Counted from the first letter of the stretch, positions 15,394 through 24,313 are shown. The stretch is 64,000 nt of DNA from Desulfonatronovibrio magnus (GCF_000934755.1 NZ_KN882176.1:1-64000); one strand, 5' to 3'. Numbers and translations: made by a program. The notes: generated by a model not told the origin, from the letters alone.

Positions 15394-16101
15394 ATGACTT
15401 TGGAACGTAATTCACAATCATTAGAAAAGCCGCACATCCTGATCGCTGCCAGGGATGCTTCGACGCAATCTCTGCTGTCATCGGCACTGCCGGAAAAGTA
15501 TCATGTGACTGTGGTGGATTCGGCCGGGGAAGGAGAGCGCATCCTGGCCGCGGAGGGTGTGGGTGCGGTGCTGTGCTCTACTGTTCTTTCAGATATGGCT
15601 GGACTGGAATGGCTTGCACAGCTCAAGCGCCGCAATGCCTCGGCAATGCGTATTTTTGTCCCGGAACGTTCCACTGAAGCTCTTGCTGTGGCAGCCGTCA
15701 ACAAGGCCAACGTGTTTAGATACGTACCCGACCCTACTGATCAGGACCGTCTGCTTGCAGCAGTGGATGAAGCCATTAAGGCTGCCGGACACAGGGCGGG
15801 TCCATCATGTATGCGTGAAGCTGTGGGCAAGGTCATCAAGGCTCATACTCTTTGCCGAGGCTCTGAAAAGGGTTGTCTGGTGCAGGCGGAGCAGGATCGG
15901 GCGGATGAGCAGCCCACACTCATCAGAAGTTTCAGCACTTATGCAGGCTGGACCAGCATGGGCATTTTGTCCATGGTCTTTTTTCTGCTTGCAGCTCTTT
16001 TTATGGGGGTGGGAGTGCTTACCATCCTGTATGTGGTCAAGTCGTTGCTGGGTATAGATCTCATAGATGGCTGGCATTTTACAGATTGGCTGCAACGATA
16101 A
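15394..16101 (+). CDS. Pseudo-receiver protein with C-terminal membrane segment
   Basis: 235 residues. Residues ~13-130 follow the response-regulator fold (HILIAARDASTQSLLSSAL ... VFRYVPDPTD), but the strand that should end in the phospho-acceptor Asp reads AVLCSTVLSDMAGLEWL, with Ser where Asp is expected, and the acidic pair after strand 1 is also lost. The conserved Lys (KP) is replaced by Asp-Pro. A strong hydrophobic helix (~190-215, MGILSMVFFLLAALFMGVG) anchors the C-terminus. It is likely a phosphorylation-independent docking or assembly factor of the EPS machinery. That role is inference from position. Confidence 0.65.
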   Translation: MTLERNSQSLEKPHILIAARDASTQSLLSSALPEKYHVTVVDSAGEGERILAAEGVGAVLCSTVLSDMAGLEWLAQLKRRNASAMRIFVPERSTEALAVAAVNKANVFRYVPDPTDQDRLLAAVDEAIKAAGHRAGPSCMREAVGKVIKAHTLCRGSEKGCLVQAEQDRADEQPTLIRSFSTYAGWTSMGILSMVFFLLAALFMGVGVLTILYVVKSLLGIDLIDGWHFTDWLQR

Positions 16102-16112
16102 GGGGAATATGT

Positions 16113-17729
16113 TTGACAACAGAAAGCATAACATCAGAACAGCATCCGTCTCCAGGTCTGGTGGTTATAGGTCGCAATGAGGGGCATAGGCTGGAACAGT
16201 GTCTGAAGTCACTGACAGATCAGGGCAGTCCATTAGTTTACGTGGACTCGGGTTCTACTGATTCCAGCATTGAAATCGCGCGCAGCCTGGGAGCGGACGT
16301 GGTGGAACTCGACATGCAGAAGCCTTTTTCCATGGCCCGTGCGCGCAACGCTGGATTTGCAAGAGTTCTAAAGTTGCAGCCAGACACGGCCCTGGTGCAC
16401 TTCTTTGACGGGGACTGTACAGTAGTCCAGGGATGGGTGCAAAAGGCCATGGACTTCATGCTCAGAGAGCCTGATGCTGCAGCTGTAAGCGGCAGGCGCA
16501 GGGAGATGGAGCCGGAAGGATCCATCTACAATGCCATGGCAGACATGGAATGGGACGCCCCTTCTGGTCCTGCAAAGGCCGTGGGTGGGGATGCTCTTTA
16601 CAGAGTACAGGCCTTTTCTCAAGTCGGTGGATTCAACGAAGCACTTATTGCCGGAGAAGAACCAGAACTTTGCTTTCGTCTGCTGGCAGAAGGCTGGAAG
16701 ATTTACAGAGTAGAAGGCGACATGACCATGCATGACGCCCAGATTCACAGTTTCAGACAATGGTGGAAAAGAATGATTCGAGGCGGATATGGGTCTTTGG
16801 ATGTATACCGTCGTTGCAGGCCTGTTGCCGAAAGTCCGGATGATGTTCCTTTCAGTTCCATGGTGCTCAGCGCTCGCATCTGGAGTCTGGGCTGGCTTCT
16901 GGGGGCACTGTTTATTGTAATGCTTATGTCATGGGGCTGGGGAGGTACCGGAACAGCACTTGCTCTGTTCATGTCCATGGGGATATGGCTGGCTCAGGCC
17001 GGGCGTATTGCCATGAAAACTTATTCTGCTCACTTAGAAAAGCGGAACAGATTTATTTTTGCAATCCTGACCATGCTGGGCAAATGGGCTCAGGCAGCAG
17101 GGCATTTGCGTTATTATCTGGATCGTTTCAGGGGCAAAAGTGCGGTCCTTATAGAATACAAGGGATCCCAAAGGCAGTCATCGCCGTGGAAAGCGGACCG
17201 GGCCCGTTATCCCAAACGGGCCTTTTTGCGGGAACAATCTCTCTGGGCCATTGCAGTCTACCGATTTGGGAGATGGAATGACGCACGCAGTCCTGGAGTC
17301 AGCCGCTGGCTGCTGGACAGAGTTTACTGGTTAATGTTTCGCATAGTGGAGACTCTGACCAGCGTAAGCTTTACCAAGGATACAGTCATCGGTCCGGGGC
17401 TGCGGATTTACCATTTTGGAAACATATTTGTACACAACCGGGTTCAAATAGGTGCCGGCTGCACCCTGCGCCAGGGGGTGACCATTGGTAACCGTACCGA
17501 TGGCGGACCTGTTCCGGTAATTGAAGACCATGTAGAATTCGGTGCCTATGCTCAGGTGCTGGGTGGTATCCGTATTGGAGAGGGGGCCAGGATTGGGGCC
17601 ATGAGCGTGGTGCTTCAGGATGTTCCCCCCCGGTGCACAGCAGTAGGCATTCCAGCCAGGATTATTTACCCCGCGGAGTTGCCTGCGGGTTCCAGCCGGT
17701 CCGCTTCTGACATTGAAGACAAATTCTGA
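16113..17729 (+). CDS. Fusion of family 2 glycosyltransferase and serine acetyltransferase-like domain
   Basis: About 538 residues from the TTG at 16113 (AAGGGGA upstream). A longer TTG at 16086 overlaps the previous gene and lacks a ribosome site. Residues ~10-230 are GT-A (LVVIGRNEGHRLEQCLKSL, VYVDSGSTDSS, HFFDGDCTV as metal site, GEEPELCFRL). Two hydrophobic segments follow (~250-300). Residues ~390-530 are a CysE-type beta-helix (IYHFGNIFVHNRVQIGAGC, LRQGVTIGNR, EFGAYAQVLGGIRIGEGARIGAMSVV). One chain could transfer and acetylate a sugar at the membrane. It sits between the pseudo-receiver and a GT4 gene. Confidence 0.88.
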   Translation: MTTESITSEQHPSPGLVVIGRNEGHRLEQCLKSLTDQGSPLVYVDSGSTDSSIEIARSLGADVVELDMQKPFSMARARNAGFARVLKLQPDTALVHFFDGDCTVVQGWVQKAMDFMLREPDAAAVSGRRREMEPEGSIYNAMADMEWDAPSGPAKAVGGDALYRVQAFSQVGGFNEALIAGEEPELCFRLLAEGWKIYRVEGDMTMHDAQIHSFRQWWKRMIRGGYGSLDVYRRCRPVAESPDDVPFSSMVLSARIWSLGWLLGALFIVMLMSWGWGGTGTALALFMSMGIWLAQAGRIAMKTYSAHLEKRNRFIFAILTMLGKWAQAAGHLRYYLDRFRGKSAVLIEYKGSQRQSSPWKADRARYPKRAFLREQSLWAIAVYRFGRWNDARSPGVSRWLLDRVYWLMFRIVETLTSVSFTKDTVIGPGLRIYHFGNIFVHNRVQIGAGCTLRQGVTIGNRTDGGPVPVIEDHVEFGAYAQVLGGIRIGEGARIGAMSVVLQDVPPRCTAVGIPARIIYPAELPAGSSRSASDIEDKF

Positions 17730-17734
17730 GCGTC

Positions 17735-18973
17735 ATGAGAAAAGATATGCGAATAATTATGATGGCCCCCTGGCTGCCCAAGCTGTCCGAGACTTTTGTA
17801 TACCGGGAGGTCTTTGGTTTGCGTAAGGCTGGAATAGATGTCCTGACCGCCTCTGTACATCATCCCGGCTCTTCCTGGAGGGATGTGCATCTCAAGGACC
17901 TGGCTGAACGAAGCATTCAGGTCTATGGTATGGGAACACTGGCCATGCTGCTGGATGCAGTAATGGAAGCTGCCAGGTATCCAGTTGTCTCTGCCGCGAC
18001 CCTGAAGACTGTATTGCAGGACGCTATAAAGACTGATGACGTGTCCATGCTCAAGGGACGTCTCAAAATCCTCTGGCAGGGACTTGGCGGCCTGGCCCTG
18101 GCCAGGAGAAGCCGCAAGCACAGGCCGGAACATATACATGCGCATATGGCTCACGTGCCCACAACCATTGCCATGTATGCAGCCATGCAACTGGGCACAA
18201 GCTTCAGCTTTACCGGACATGCAGCAGATATCTTCCGGGACCGCTCTTTGCTGAAGCAAAAGCTGGAACGGGCAGGTTTTGTGCGCTGCATCAGCTACTG
18301 GCACCGGGAGTTTTATAAAGACATCGCAGACAGGCCTGATGAAGAATACCCGGTGGTGCGCTGTGGTGTTGATGTATCCGGGATTGAAAAAAGTAGTGAT
18401 GTGCCCTCTGGTGATCCGGCATTAATCATGGGAGTGGGGAGGCTGGTGCCCAAAAAAGGATTTGACCTGTTAGTAAAGGCTGTACATGTTCTAAAATCAA
18501 CCGGAAAGTCTTGCATCTGCCGAATCATAGGCGATGGTCCTGAGCGTGAAAGCTTAGAGTCTTTAACCCGCAGTCTGGGGCTTCAGGATATGGTCATATT
18601 TCAGGGATCCATGGACAACAAAGATATACTGGAGATGTTGCCGCAAGCAGATATATTTGTTCTGCCGTGCCGAACCGACGCATCCGGAGACAAAGACGGT
18701 ATTCCGGTGGTGCTTATGGAGGCCATGGCTGCCGGAGTCTGTTGTGTGAGCGGAGATTTGCCGACCATCAGGGAACTGATATCTTCCGAAAAAAACGGTT
18801 GTCTTGTACCCCCTGAAGACTCAGCTGCTCTGGCTGAAACGCTGGAACATCTTCTGCAGGATCCCCGGCACAGGAAAAGCATTGCGGCGGAAGGACACAG
18901 ACGAATACTGGAAGAATTTTCCCTGGAAATGAATGTCCAGAGATTGAAAACAGCTCTGTTGTCGCAGAAGTAA
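17735..18973 (+). CDS. Glycosyltransferase family 4
   Basis: 412 residues. N-terminal Rossmann half: MRIIMMAPWLPKLSETFVYREVFGLRKAG, the pattern of colanic-acid type GT4 enzymes. C-terminal half: GVGRLVPKKGFDLLVKAV, RIIGDGPERESLESL and the catalytic-loop motif GIPVVLMEAMAAGVCCVSGD, which carries the donor-binding Glu of the EX7E motif. It is a GT-B enzyme that adds a sugar from a nucleotide donor in the cytoplasm. It starts six bases after the previous stop, so it is in the same operon. It is followed by a 371-base gap with a hairpin element, which may end this transcript. Confidence 0.92.
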   Translation: MRKDMRIIMMAPWLPKLSETFVYREVFGLRKAGIDVLTASVHHPGSSWRDVHLKDLAERSIQVYGMGTLAMLLDAVMEAARYPVVSAATLKTVLQDAIKTDDVSMLKGRLKILWQGLGGLALARRSRKHRPEHIHAHMAHVPTTIAMYAAMQLGTSFSFTGHAADIFRDRSLLKQKLERAGFVRCISYWHREFYKDIADRPDEEYPVVRCGVDVSGIEKSSDVPSGDPALIMGVGRLVPKKGFDLLVKAVHVLKSTGKSCICRIIGDGPERESLESLTRSLGLQDMVIFQGSMDNKDILEMLPQADIFVLPCRTDASGDKDGIPVVLMEAMAAGVCCVSGDLPTIRELISSEKNGCLVPPEDSAALAETLEHLLQDPRHRKSIAAEGHRRILEEFSLEMNVQRLKTALLSQK

Positions 18974-19047
18974 CCAATAATTGATAACAATGTCTTGTTA
19001 TTTATGACAGGGTTTCAAAAGTAGGTTACGAATAAAAATATATGATT

Positions 19048-19263
19048 AAAAAAATGTAACTGTTCACCATATTTTCACTTTTGCGTAAAGCCTGCATCCT
19101 GATTGGTTTTCGCCATTGCTGCTTGTTTGACCAGCCCTGAGCCCGTTAGTCAAAATCAAGGATATGAAGACGGACTCTCGGCTACGTGAATTAATTGCTG
19201 GTTTTGACTTACGGGCTCATGCTGGGAGTTTGCAGCAACAGAAAACCAATCAGGATGCAGGCT
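19048..19263. repeat. Large nested inverted repeat preceded by a 23-bp motif shared with trpB-trpA
   Basis: In the 18974-19344 gap, 19089-19111 and 19241-19263 are perfect 23-bp inverted arms. Inside them lie TTGCTGC/GCAGCAA and a second 18-bp pair (19138-19155 with 19202-19219) with one mismatch. The whole would fold into a single ~175-nt hairpin. Just upstream, 19048-19070 is identical to 55501-55523. It could be a MITE-like element, an RNA structure, or a terminator between two EPS transcripts; there is no T-tract at its end. Confidence 0.7.
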
Positions 19264-19344
19264 GTCCTCACAGCAATGTGAATAGATACAAAAAATTCTG
19301 ACTATACAGGTGTTAAAATTAATTAAAAAAACGGAGACAAACCC

Positions 19345-20271
19345 ATGCCTGGTTCAAATTATGTATTGATAACCCCCTGCAGGGACGAAGCCGACTATGC
19401 CCGTCAATGCCTGGATAGTGTTCTGCAGCAGACAGTGCACCCGGCCCTTTGGGTGATTGTTGACGACGGCTCAAGGGATGAGACTCCTCAGATTCTGCAG
19501 GAGTATGCAGACAGGGTGGACTGGATTAAAATTGTGCAGCGTAAGGACCGGGGTAAAAGGGCAGTGGGTCCTGGTGTCATTGATGCCTTTTATGCAGGTC
19601 TGGAAACCATTGATCTAAGCCAGTTCGATTACCTGTGTAAATTTGACCTGGACCTGGATATACCTGCGGGGTACTTTGAGACCCTCATTTCCTGGATGCA
19701 GCAGGATCCCTGTCTTGGGACCTGCAGCGGCAAGCCGTATTTTAAAAGCAACGGTGACGGACACCTGGTAAGCGAAAAAATCGGTGATGAAATGTCCGTG
19801 GGCATGACCAAGTTCTATCGCCGTGAATGCTTCCAGGAAATCGGCGGGTTTGTGCGTCAGGGCATGTGGGACGGCATTGATTGCCACCGTTGCCGCATGC
19901 TGGGCTGGATAGCCTGCAGCCGGGATACTGAGGAAACCCGGTTTATCCATCTGCGTCCTATGGGTTCCAGCCAGCAGAATGTATGGACGGGACGGATGCG
20001 CCACGGTTTCGGGCAATATTTTATGGGAACTGGGCTGGCCTACATGACCGCCAGTGCCTTGTACCGCATGACCCGTCCTCCGGTACTGGTGGGTGGCCTG
20101 GGCATGTGGTGGGGCTATGTGCGCAGCATGCTGGCCCGGGAAGACCGCTACCAGGACCCTGAGTTCCGACGTTTTTTGCGCAGTTATCAATGGTCATCCC
20201 TGTTTATGGGCAAGGCCAGGGCCACCAGGAGACTGGATGACAGGTCCAGGGCCATGAAAGGGAGATGCTGA
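19345..20271 (+). CDS. Glycosyltransferase family 2
   Basis: 308 residues. It begins NYVLITPCRDEADYARQCLDSVLQQT; WVIVDDGSRDETP, LCKFDLDLDIP (metal-binding acidic motif) and FYRRECFQEIGGF follow in family order. CGGAGA lies just upstream of the ATG. It overlaps the export gene by seven bases, so the two are translated together. It lacks strong membrane helices until a weak segment near residues 225-255. The role is addition of one sugar of the EPS repeat unit; the sugar is unknown. Confidence 0.9.
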   Translation: MPGSNYVLITPCRDEADYARQCLDSVLQQTVHPALWVIVDDGSRDETPQILQEYADRVDWIKIVQRKDRGKRAVGPGVIDAFYAGLETIDLSQFDYLCKFDLDLDIPAGYFETLISWMQQDPCLGTCSGKPYFKSNGDGHLVSEKIGDEMSVGMTKFYRRECFQEIGGFVRQGMWDGIDCHRCRMLGWIACSRDTEETRFIHLRPMGSSQQNVWTGRMRHGFGQYFMGTGLAYMTASALYRMTRPPVLVGGLGMWWGYVRSMLAREDRYQDPEFRRFLRSYQWSSLFMGKARATRRLDDRSRAMKGRC

Positions 20272-21515
20272 ATATGGCAGAAGCGCTTACAAGTCGTTCA
20301 AGGCTGCAATTTGTCCACAAAAAAAGATTAAATGAAGGGTTGGAGTGGTATTCATTCAGCTTCTGGTACAGAACAACAGCAAGAATATTGTTGTTTGTAC
20401 TTGTTTTGTTTGTGTGCGCGGCCTGCTCCGGGCAAAGACCTGTGCCTGGAGTATACGGTCCTGACATAACTGCAGCAGATATGGACCCTGCTGAAGAAGT
20501 CGAATATGTGCGGCTTGACCAGGAAATTCCGCCAGATATGTTTGCACCCAAAGGACATGCTTCAATTTCAGAATTTGCTTCAGAAGATGATGTAGAGTCT
20601 TTTTCAGATCAAGTTTCTCCGGAGTACCGTCTTGGTCCAGGGGATCAGTTCTCCTTTATTGTCCGGGGCCGTGAAGATATAAGCGTTGAAAACGTTATTG
20701 TGTCTCCGGATGGCAGGGTTGCACTGCCTCGCATCGGGGTGATTAAAATCCAGGACATGACTCTGGACGAGGCTACCTTTAACTTGGAGAAAGCTCTGGA
20801 AAGATATTATGAATTTCCTGATGTCACTCTGGCCATGGAGAAGTACAACAATAACAAGGTTTATGTTCTGGGCCGCGTATCTAATCCCGGTGCAGTGCAT
20901 TTCCATGGACAGGGCACAGTTCTGGAGGCCCTGGCTCTGGCCGGGGGATTGCCGGTGGATACCCAGAAGTCTTTCTTAAGCAGGTGTATGATCATTCGCG
21001 GCAATGAGATGGTCATGTGGATTGATCTCAGGGGGCTGCTGCAGGAAGGTAATATGGCCCTGAATGCCAGGTTACAGAATAATGATGTGCTTTTCATCCC
21101 CCAAAGCGAGGATTCAGTGGCTTATGTCATGGGCGAAGTCCTTAATCCCGGTGTTCTGATGCTGCGTTCTGAAATGACGGTCATGGATGCTTTGATGAAT
21201 GCGGGAGGCATAACTAAGGATGCCAATCCCCGGGAGGTCTACCTGGTACGCTGGCAAAGGGACAGCAGCCTGGTGCAGGAGATTGATCTGACGGCTTTCG
21301 TGCAGCAAGGGGATTTGCGCAGGAATTATGTCCTGCGGGAGGGCGATATTCTTTACGTCAGTCAGCGGGGTATGTCCAGGTTTAATTACTTCATGACCCA
21401 GCTGCTGCCTTCTTTTCAGGTAATTGACTTCGGCCTGGAACAGGCTGAGCGCCTTGGGGCAATGCAGGAACTGCGCAGAAAGATATGGGGTCAGGAAGGG
21501 TTTGTGGGCAACTGA
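20265..21515 (+). CDS. Wza-like polysaccharide export lipoprotein with SLBB domains
   Basis: 416 residues. A signal sequence with lipobox (LFVCAAC around residue 48) is followed by the Poly_export domain (EYRLGPGDQFSFIVRGREDISVENVIVSPDGRVALPRIG) and SLBB repeats (NKVYVLGRVSNPGAVHF; VAYVMGEVLNPGVLML). It should form the outer-membrane channel for the polysaccharide. The N-terminal ~45 residues are longer than usual, and an internal start is possible. It pairs functionally with the Wzc-like protein encoded after a 267-base gap. Confidence 0.9.
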   Translation: MLNMAEALTSRSRLQFVHKKRLNEGLEWYSFSFWYRTTARILLFVLVLFVCAACSGQRPVPGVYGPDITAADMDPAEEVEYVRLDQEIPPDMFAPKGHASISEFASEDDVESFSDQVSPEYRLGPGDQFSFIVRGREDISVENVIVSPDGRVALPRIGVIKIQDMTLDEATFNLEKALERYYEFPDVTLAMEKYNNNKVYVLGRVSNPGAVHFHGQGTVLEALALAGGLPVDTQKSFLSRCMIIRGNEMVMWIDLRGLLQEGNMALNARLQNNDVLFIPQSEDSVAYVMGEVLNPGVLMLRSEMTVMDALMNAGGITKDANPREVYLVRWQRDSSLVQEIDLTAFVQQGDLRRNYVLREGDILYVSQRGMSRFNYFMTQLLPSFQVIDFGLEQAERLGAMQELRRKIWGQEGFVGN

Positions 21516-21604
21516 TCCAGTTTCATCCGGGTTTTACTGAATTTTGCTAAGCTGAAAAAAGGAAATAGTTTAGGCCTTTTTCAGGAAATCATGTTGCAGG
21601 TACA

Positions 21605-21755
21605 GCTCGCAACAATCGTTAAATTGAGGCGATAACTAAACTTTTCAGGCTGAAGGCTGAAGAGTTGGAATTTGGAAGTTATTGCTCTTGTCATGATTAA
21701 AAAAAATCTGGTTTTTTTGCTACAGGATTGAGGAGGTAAGTTACTAAAAATGCTT
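21605..21755 (+). repeat. Heptamer-bearing interspersed element, copy 1 (two AGGCTGA units)
   Basis: The segment GCGATAACTAAACTTTTC, then two AGGCTGA units (21647-21660), then TTGCTCTTGTCA, a T-rich run, CTACAGGATTGAGG and GTAAGTTACTAAA matches 34996-35203 and, inverted, 62195-62345. The copies differ in the number of heptamers (2, 12 and 4). This copy lies directly upstream of the Wzc-like gene, as the second lies directly upstream of manC. Confidence 0.8.
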
Positions 21756-21782
21756 GCCCCATTAAACTTTTGAGCTAAGTAT

Positions 21783-24014
21783 ATGCAGGACAGCGACATT
21801 CAAGCCCGCGACAGTTCTAACAACCCTGAACATGGTAAGAAGAACAAACCATTTCAGCTGATTGCCTTTTCTTTCAGACGGGCACCCCTGGTTTTGTTTG
21901 CAGGGGGGATAATCTGCTTTCTGCTTTTCCTTTTGCTCCTGCCCAGGGTCAGCCCCATATACGAAACCCAGTCCATGCTTCTTGTGGATCCAGCCAAGGA
22001 AACAACTCTGGCAGGACGGGAACGTGATCCCATTCCAGGTGATATTGGCAAATATACCCGCAACCTCATTGAGAGGATCCCCAGGTATGATGTGCTGGCC
22101 ACTGCCATTTCCCGCTTAGATGAGGCAGACTATCCAGTTTTTCTCAATCCCGGCCGCCCGGAGGAGGCTAATGTGTACAGTCTCATGAGTCGAATCCGGG
22201 TGCGTGAAGTTCACCTGACCTATCTGATTTCCCTGACTATCTCAGCAGAAGAACCTCAAGGTCTTGCACCTGTGTTGAATGAGGTTATGAAGGCCTTTCT
22301 GGAAAAAATGGAGCATGAGCAGGAGGGGCAATATGTACGAAGGATAAATTATCTTTCAGTTGAAAAGGAAAGAATTTCAGCCCGTCTGGAAGATGCCCGC
22401 ACAGACCTTCAGAGACTGGTGGACAGCATGGATTCCAAGAGTTTTCTGCAGGATAATTATACTTCACATATCTATAAGAAAGATATGCTTCAGAGGATGT
22501 ACCTTGAGGCTGAAGAAGAGCTTTCCAGGAGAGAGTCGTTGCTTGACCAGGCTATTGCCAACAGGGAAGCAATACCTGTACTGGACCTGCAAGCGTTTGC
22601 AGACGAAAGGGTTGCGGATAATTTCGGCATTAACCGTATTGAGCAGTGGACCTATGAGCAGCTGCAGGCATTGAGAGCATCAATTGATGGTCTGACACCC
22701 GAAAATCCGGATCGGATTTACGTTGAGCAGCGTATGGAGGCCATGGAGGCCTTTCTGGAACAGTATAAACAAAGGGTCAATAAGGAAACCATACGTAATA
22801 TAAGGGAGAGACAAAAATACGAGCTGAACCTGGACGTGATCCAGGCCCGCACCAGTTACGATGCCTCTGTTAAAAATACCCGGCGCCTGAAAGAGCTTCT
22901 GGAACAGGCCACGAGAGAGGCCTCGCAGGTTTCAGAGGCCATTTATCAGGCATCTGCCATCCAGTTTCGCATCGAGCAGCTGCGCGAAAGGCTGACAGCC
23001 TTAAACAATCGTATGGATGATGCTGAAATGGTGGCCAAGTCCCCCATACCTGTGGATATAGATAAACTGGCTGTGACCCCTGGGGTGCCGGCGAGAACTA
23101 ATATTAAGGTTATTTCCATGATGATTCTGGCCCTGGGTTTTGGAAGTGTATTCAGCTTTGTGCTTGTTTTTGACTTTATGGACAACAGGCTCAGGGATCC
23201 AGGAGAGGTGGAACAGGCCCTGGGAGGGTCCGGTCCAGCACCCATCCCCTATATGAGCGGCCGTGATCTTCCGCCGGGAAGTTTTTTTGATGCTTCATTA
23301 GAGTTGCCGGAACACTCTTCAGTTCTGGCTATACGTTCCCTGGCTGTCCGGATGGAACTGGAGAAGGAAAAGAACGATGCCAGAGTGTTTGCCATTGCCG
23401 GACTCAACCCTGAATGCGGAGTGACCTCCCTGGCCCTTAACCTTGCTCATATCCTCCGGGCCGGCAGTGATAAAATTCTTGTGCTGGAGTGTAACCTTCT
23501 GAGACCTGGTGCGGCCAGAGTGGAGTCAGGACTTAGTAAAGGCCCCGGGCTGTGGGAAATACTGCAGTCCAGTCAACTGTCCGGATGGCAGGAAGTTGTG
23601 CAGGTAGAACCCAGAAGAGCAGTGCATGTTATGACGGCCGGGGATCCCGGGCCGGGTATACCCAACCGCTCGGCCATGCTGAACCTTCTTGATAATGTGC
23701 GCCGGGAATATGACCTGGTTATTTTAGATTTGTCTACCATAATTGACGATGAGTTTGCTTATTTTGCAGCAGTGCACTCAGATGCTGTGCTTCTGGTGGG
23801 ACGTGAGGATGTGAGTCAGTACCGGGATCTGCGCCGCAGTATTGAAATGCTGGTAGATGCCCGGGTGCCGGCTGTCAGTGCAATACTTAACTTTTCCAGA
23901 CCGAGAAGAGTGGAAAACGTTCGTAATGTACTGCAAAAGCAGATGCAGTTTGTCTCAAGAGTACACCGTTCCATGCATCGTATGGTTCGCAGGAGTTTAC
24001 GACTTAACAGGTAA
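21783..24014 (+). CDS. Wzc-like chain-length determinant with degenerate kinase domain
   Basis: 743 residues. An N-terminal Wzz domain with a helix at ~35-60 (LVLFAGGIICFLLFLLLL) leads into a long periplasmic coiled coil (~180-410), then a second helix at ~440-465. The C-terminal ~250 residues have the BY-kinase/ParA fold, but the Walker A loop reads NPECGVTSLALNLA without the Gly-Lys-Ser/Thr, Walker A' is VLECNLLRP instead of an Asp-containing form, and the tail has no tyrosine cluster. It should still set chain length and link to the Wza-like channel, but catalytic kinase activity is unlikely. Confidence 0.88.
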   Translation: MQDSDIQARDSSNNPEHGKKNKPFQLIAFSFRRAPLVLFAGGIICFLLFLLLLPRVSPIYETQSMLLVDPAKETTLAGRERDPIPGDIGKYTRNLIERIPRYDVLATAISRLDEADYPVFLNPGRPEEANVYSLMSRIRVREVHLTYLISLTISAEEPQGLAPVLNEVMKAFLEKMEHEQEGQYVRRINYLSVEKERISARLEDARTDLQRLVDSMDSKSFLQDNYTSHIYKKDMLQRMYLEAEEELSRRESLLDQAIANREAIPVLDLQAFADERVADNFGINRIEQWTYEQLQALRASIDGLTPENPDRIYVEQRMEAMEAFLEQYKQRVNKETIRNIRERQKYELNLDVIQARTSYDASVKNTRRLKELLEQATREASQVSEAIYQASAIQFRIEQLRERLTALNNRMDDAEMVAKSPIPVDIDKLAVTPGVPARTNIKVISMMILALGFGSVFSFVLVFDFMDNRLRDPGEVEQALGGSGPAPIPYMSGRDLPPGSFFDASLELPEHSSVLAIRSLAVRMELEKEKNDARVFAIAGLNPECGVTSLALNLAHILRAGSDKILVLECNLLRPGAARVESGLSKGPGLWEILQSSQLSGWQEVVQVEPRRAVHVMTAGDPGPGIPNRSAMLNLLDNVRREYDLVILDLSTIIDDEFAYFAAVHSDAVLLVGREDVSQYRDLRRSIEMLVDARVPAVSAILNFSRPRRVENVRNVLQKQMQFVSRVHRSMHRMVRRSLRLNR

Positions 24015-24086
24015 CCTTTAACTCTAGTGTTATTACCTGGACAATCAGAAGTTTTATTATAATTCTTTGTTTTTGTTAGCTTTTTT

Positions 24087-24238
24087 GTAATAGTTTAGCC
24101 ATTAGCATGTGGCACGGGGACTGGCTCTTCTGGGACCCACTTGTCTCAAAAGTGAGACGTTTAAATCATCGGTTGATCCTCAAGTGGGGCCCAGAGTGCC
24201 TGTCCCCTGCTTTCCTTAAAAAAGGGCTAAACTATTAC
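24087..24238. mobile_element. Intact 152-bp MITE-like element with 14-bp terminal inverted repeats and 8-bp target duplication
   Basis: The ends GTAATAGTTTAGCC (24087-24100) and GGCTAAACTATTAC (24225-24238) are perfect inverted repeats. Direct repeats GCTTTTTT flank the element (24079-24086 and 24239-24246). The interior has GGGGACTGGCTCT, a variable stem (CCCACTTG/CAAGTGGG) and GCCTGTCCCCTGCTTTCCTT. The copy at 4789-5188 has the same ends, the same kind of target (AGTTTTTT) and a different stem. No open frame. Confidence 0.85.
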
Positions 24239-24313
24239 GCTTTTTTTAACAATTGAACATATCTTTCGAGCTAAGCCAGGTATCTATCCAAATTTATTGA
24301 TTTTATTTCTTTC

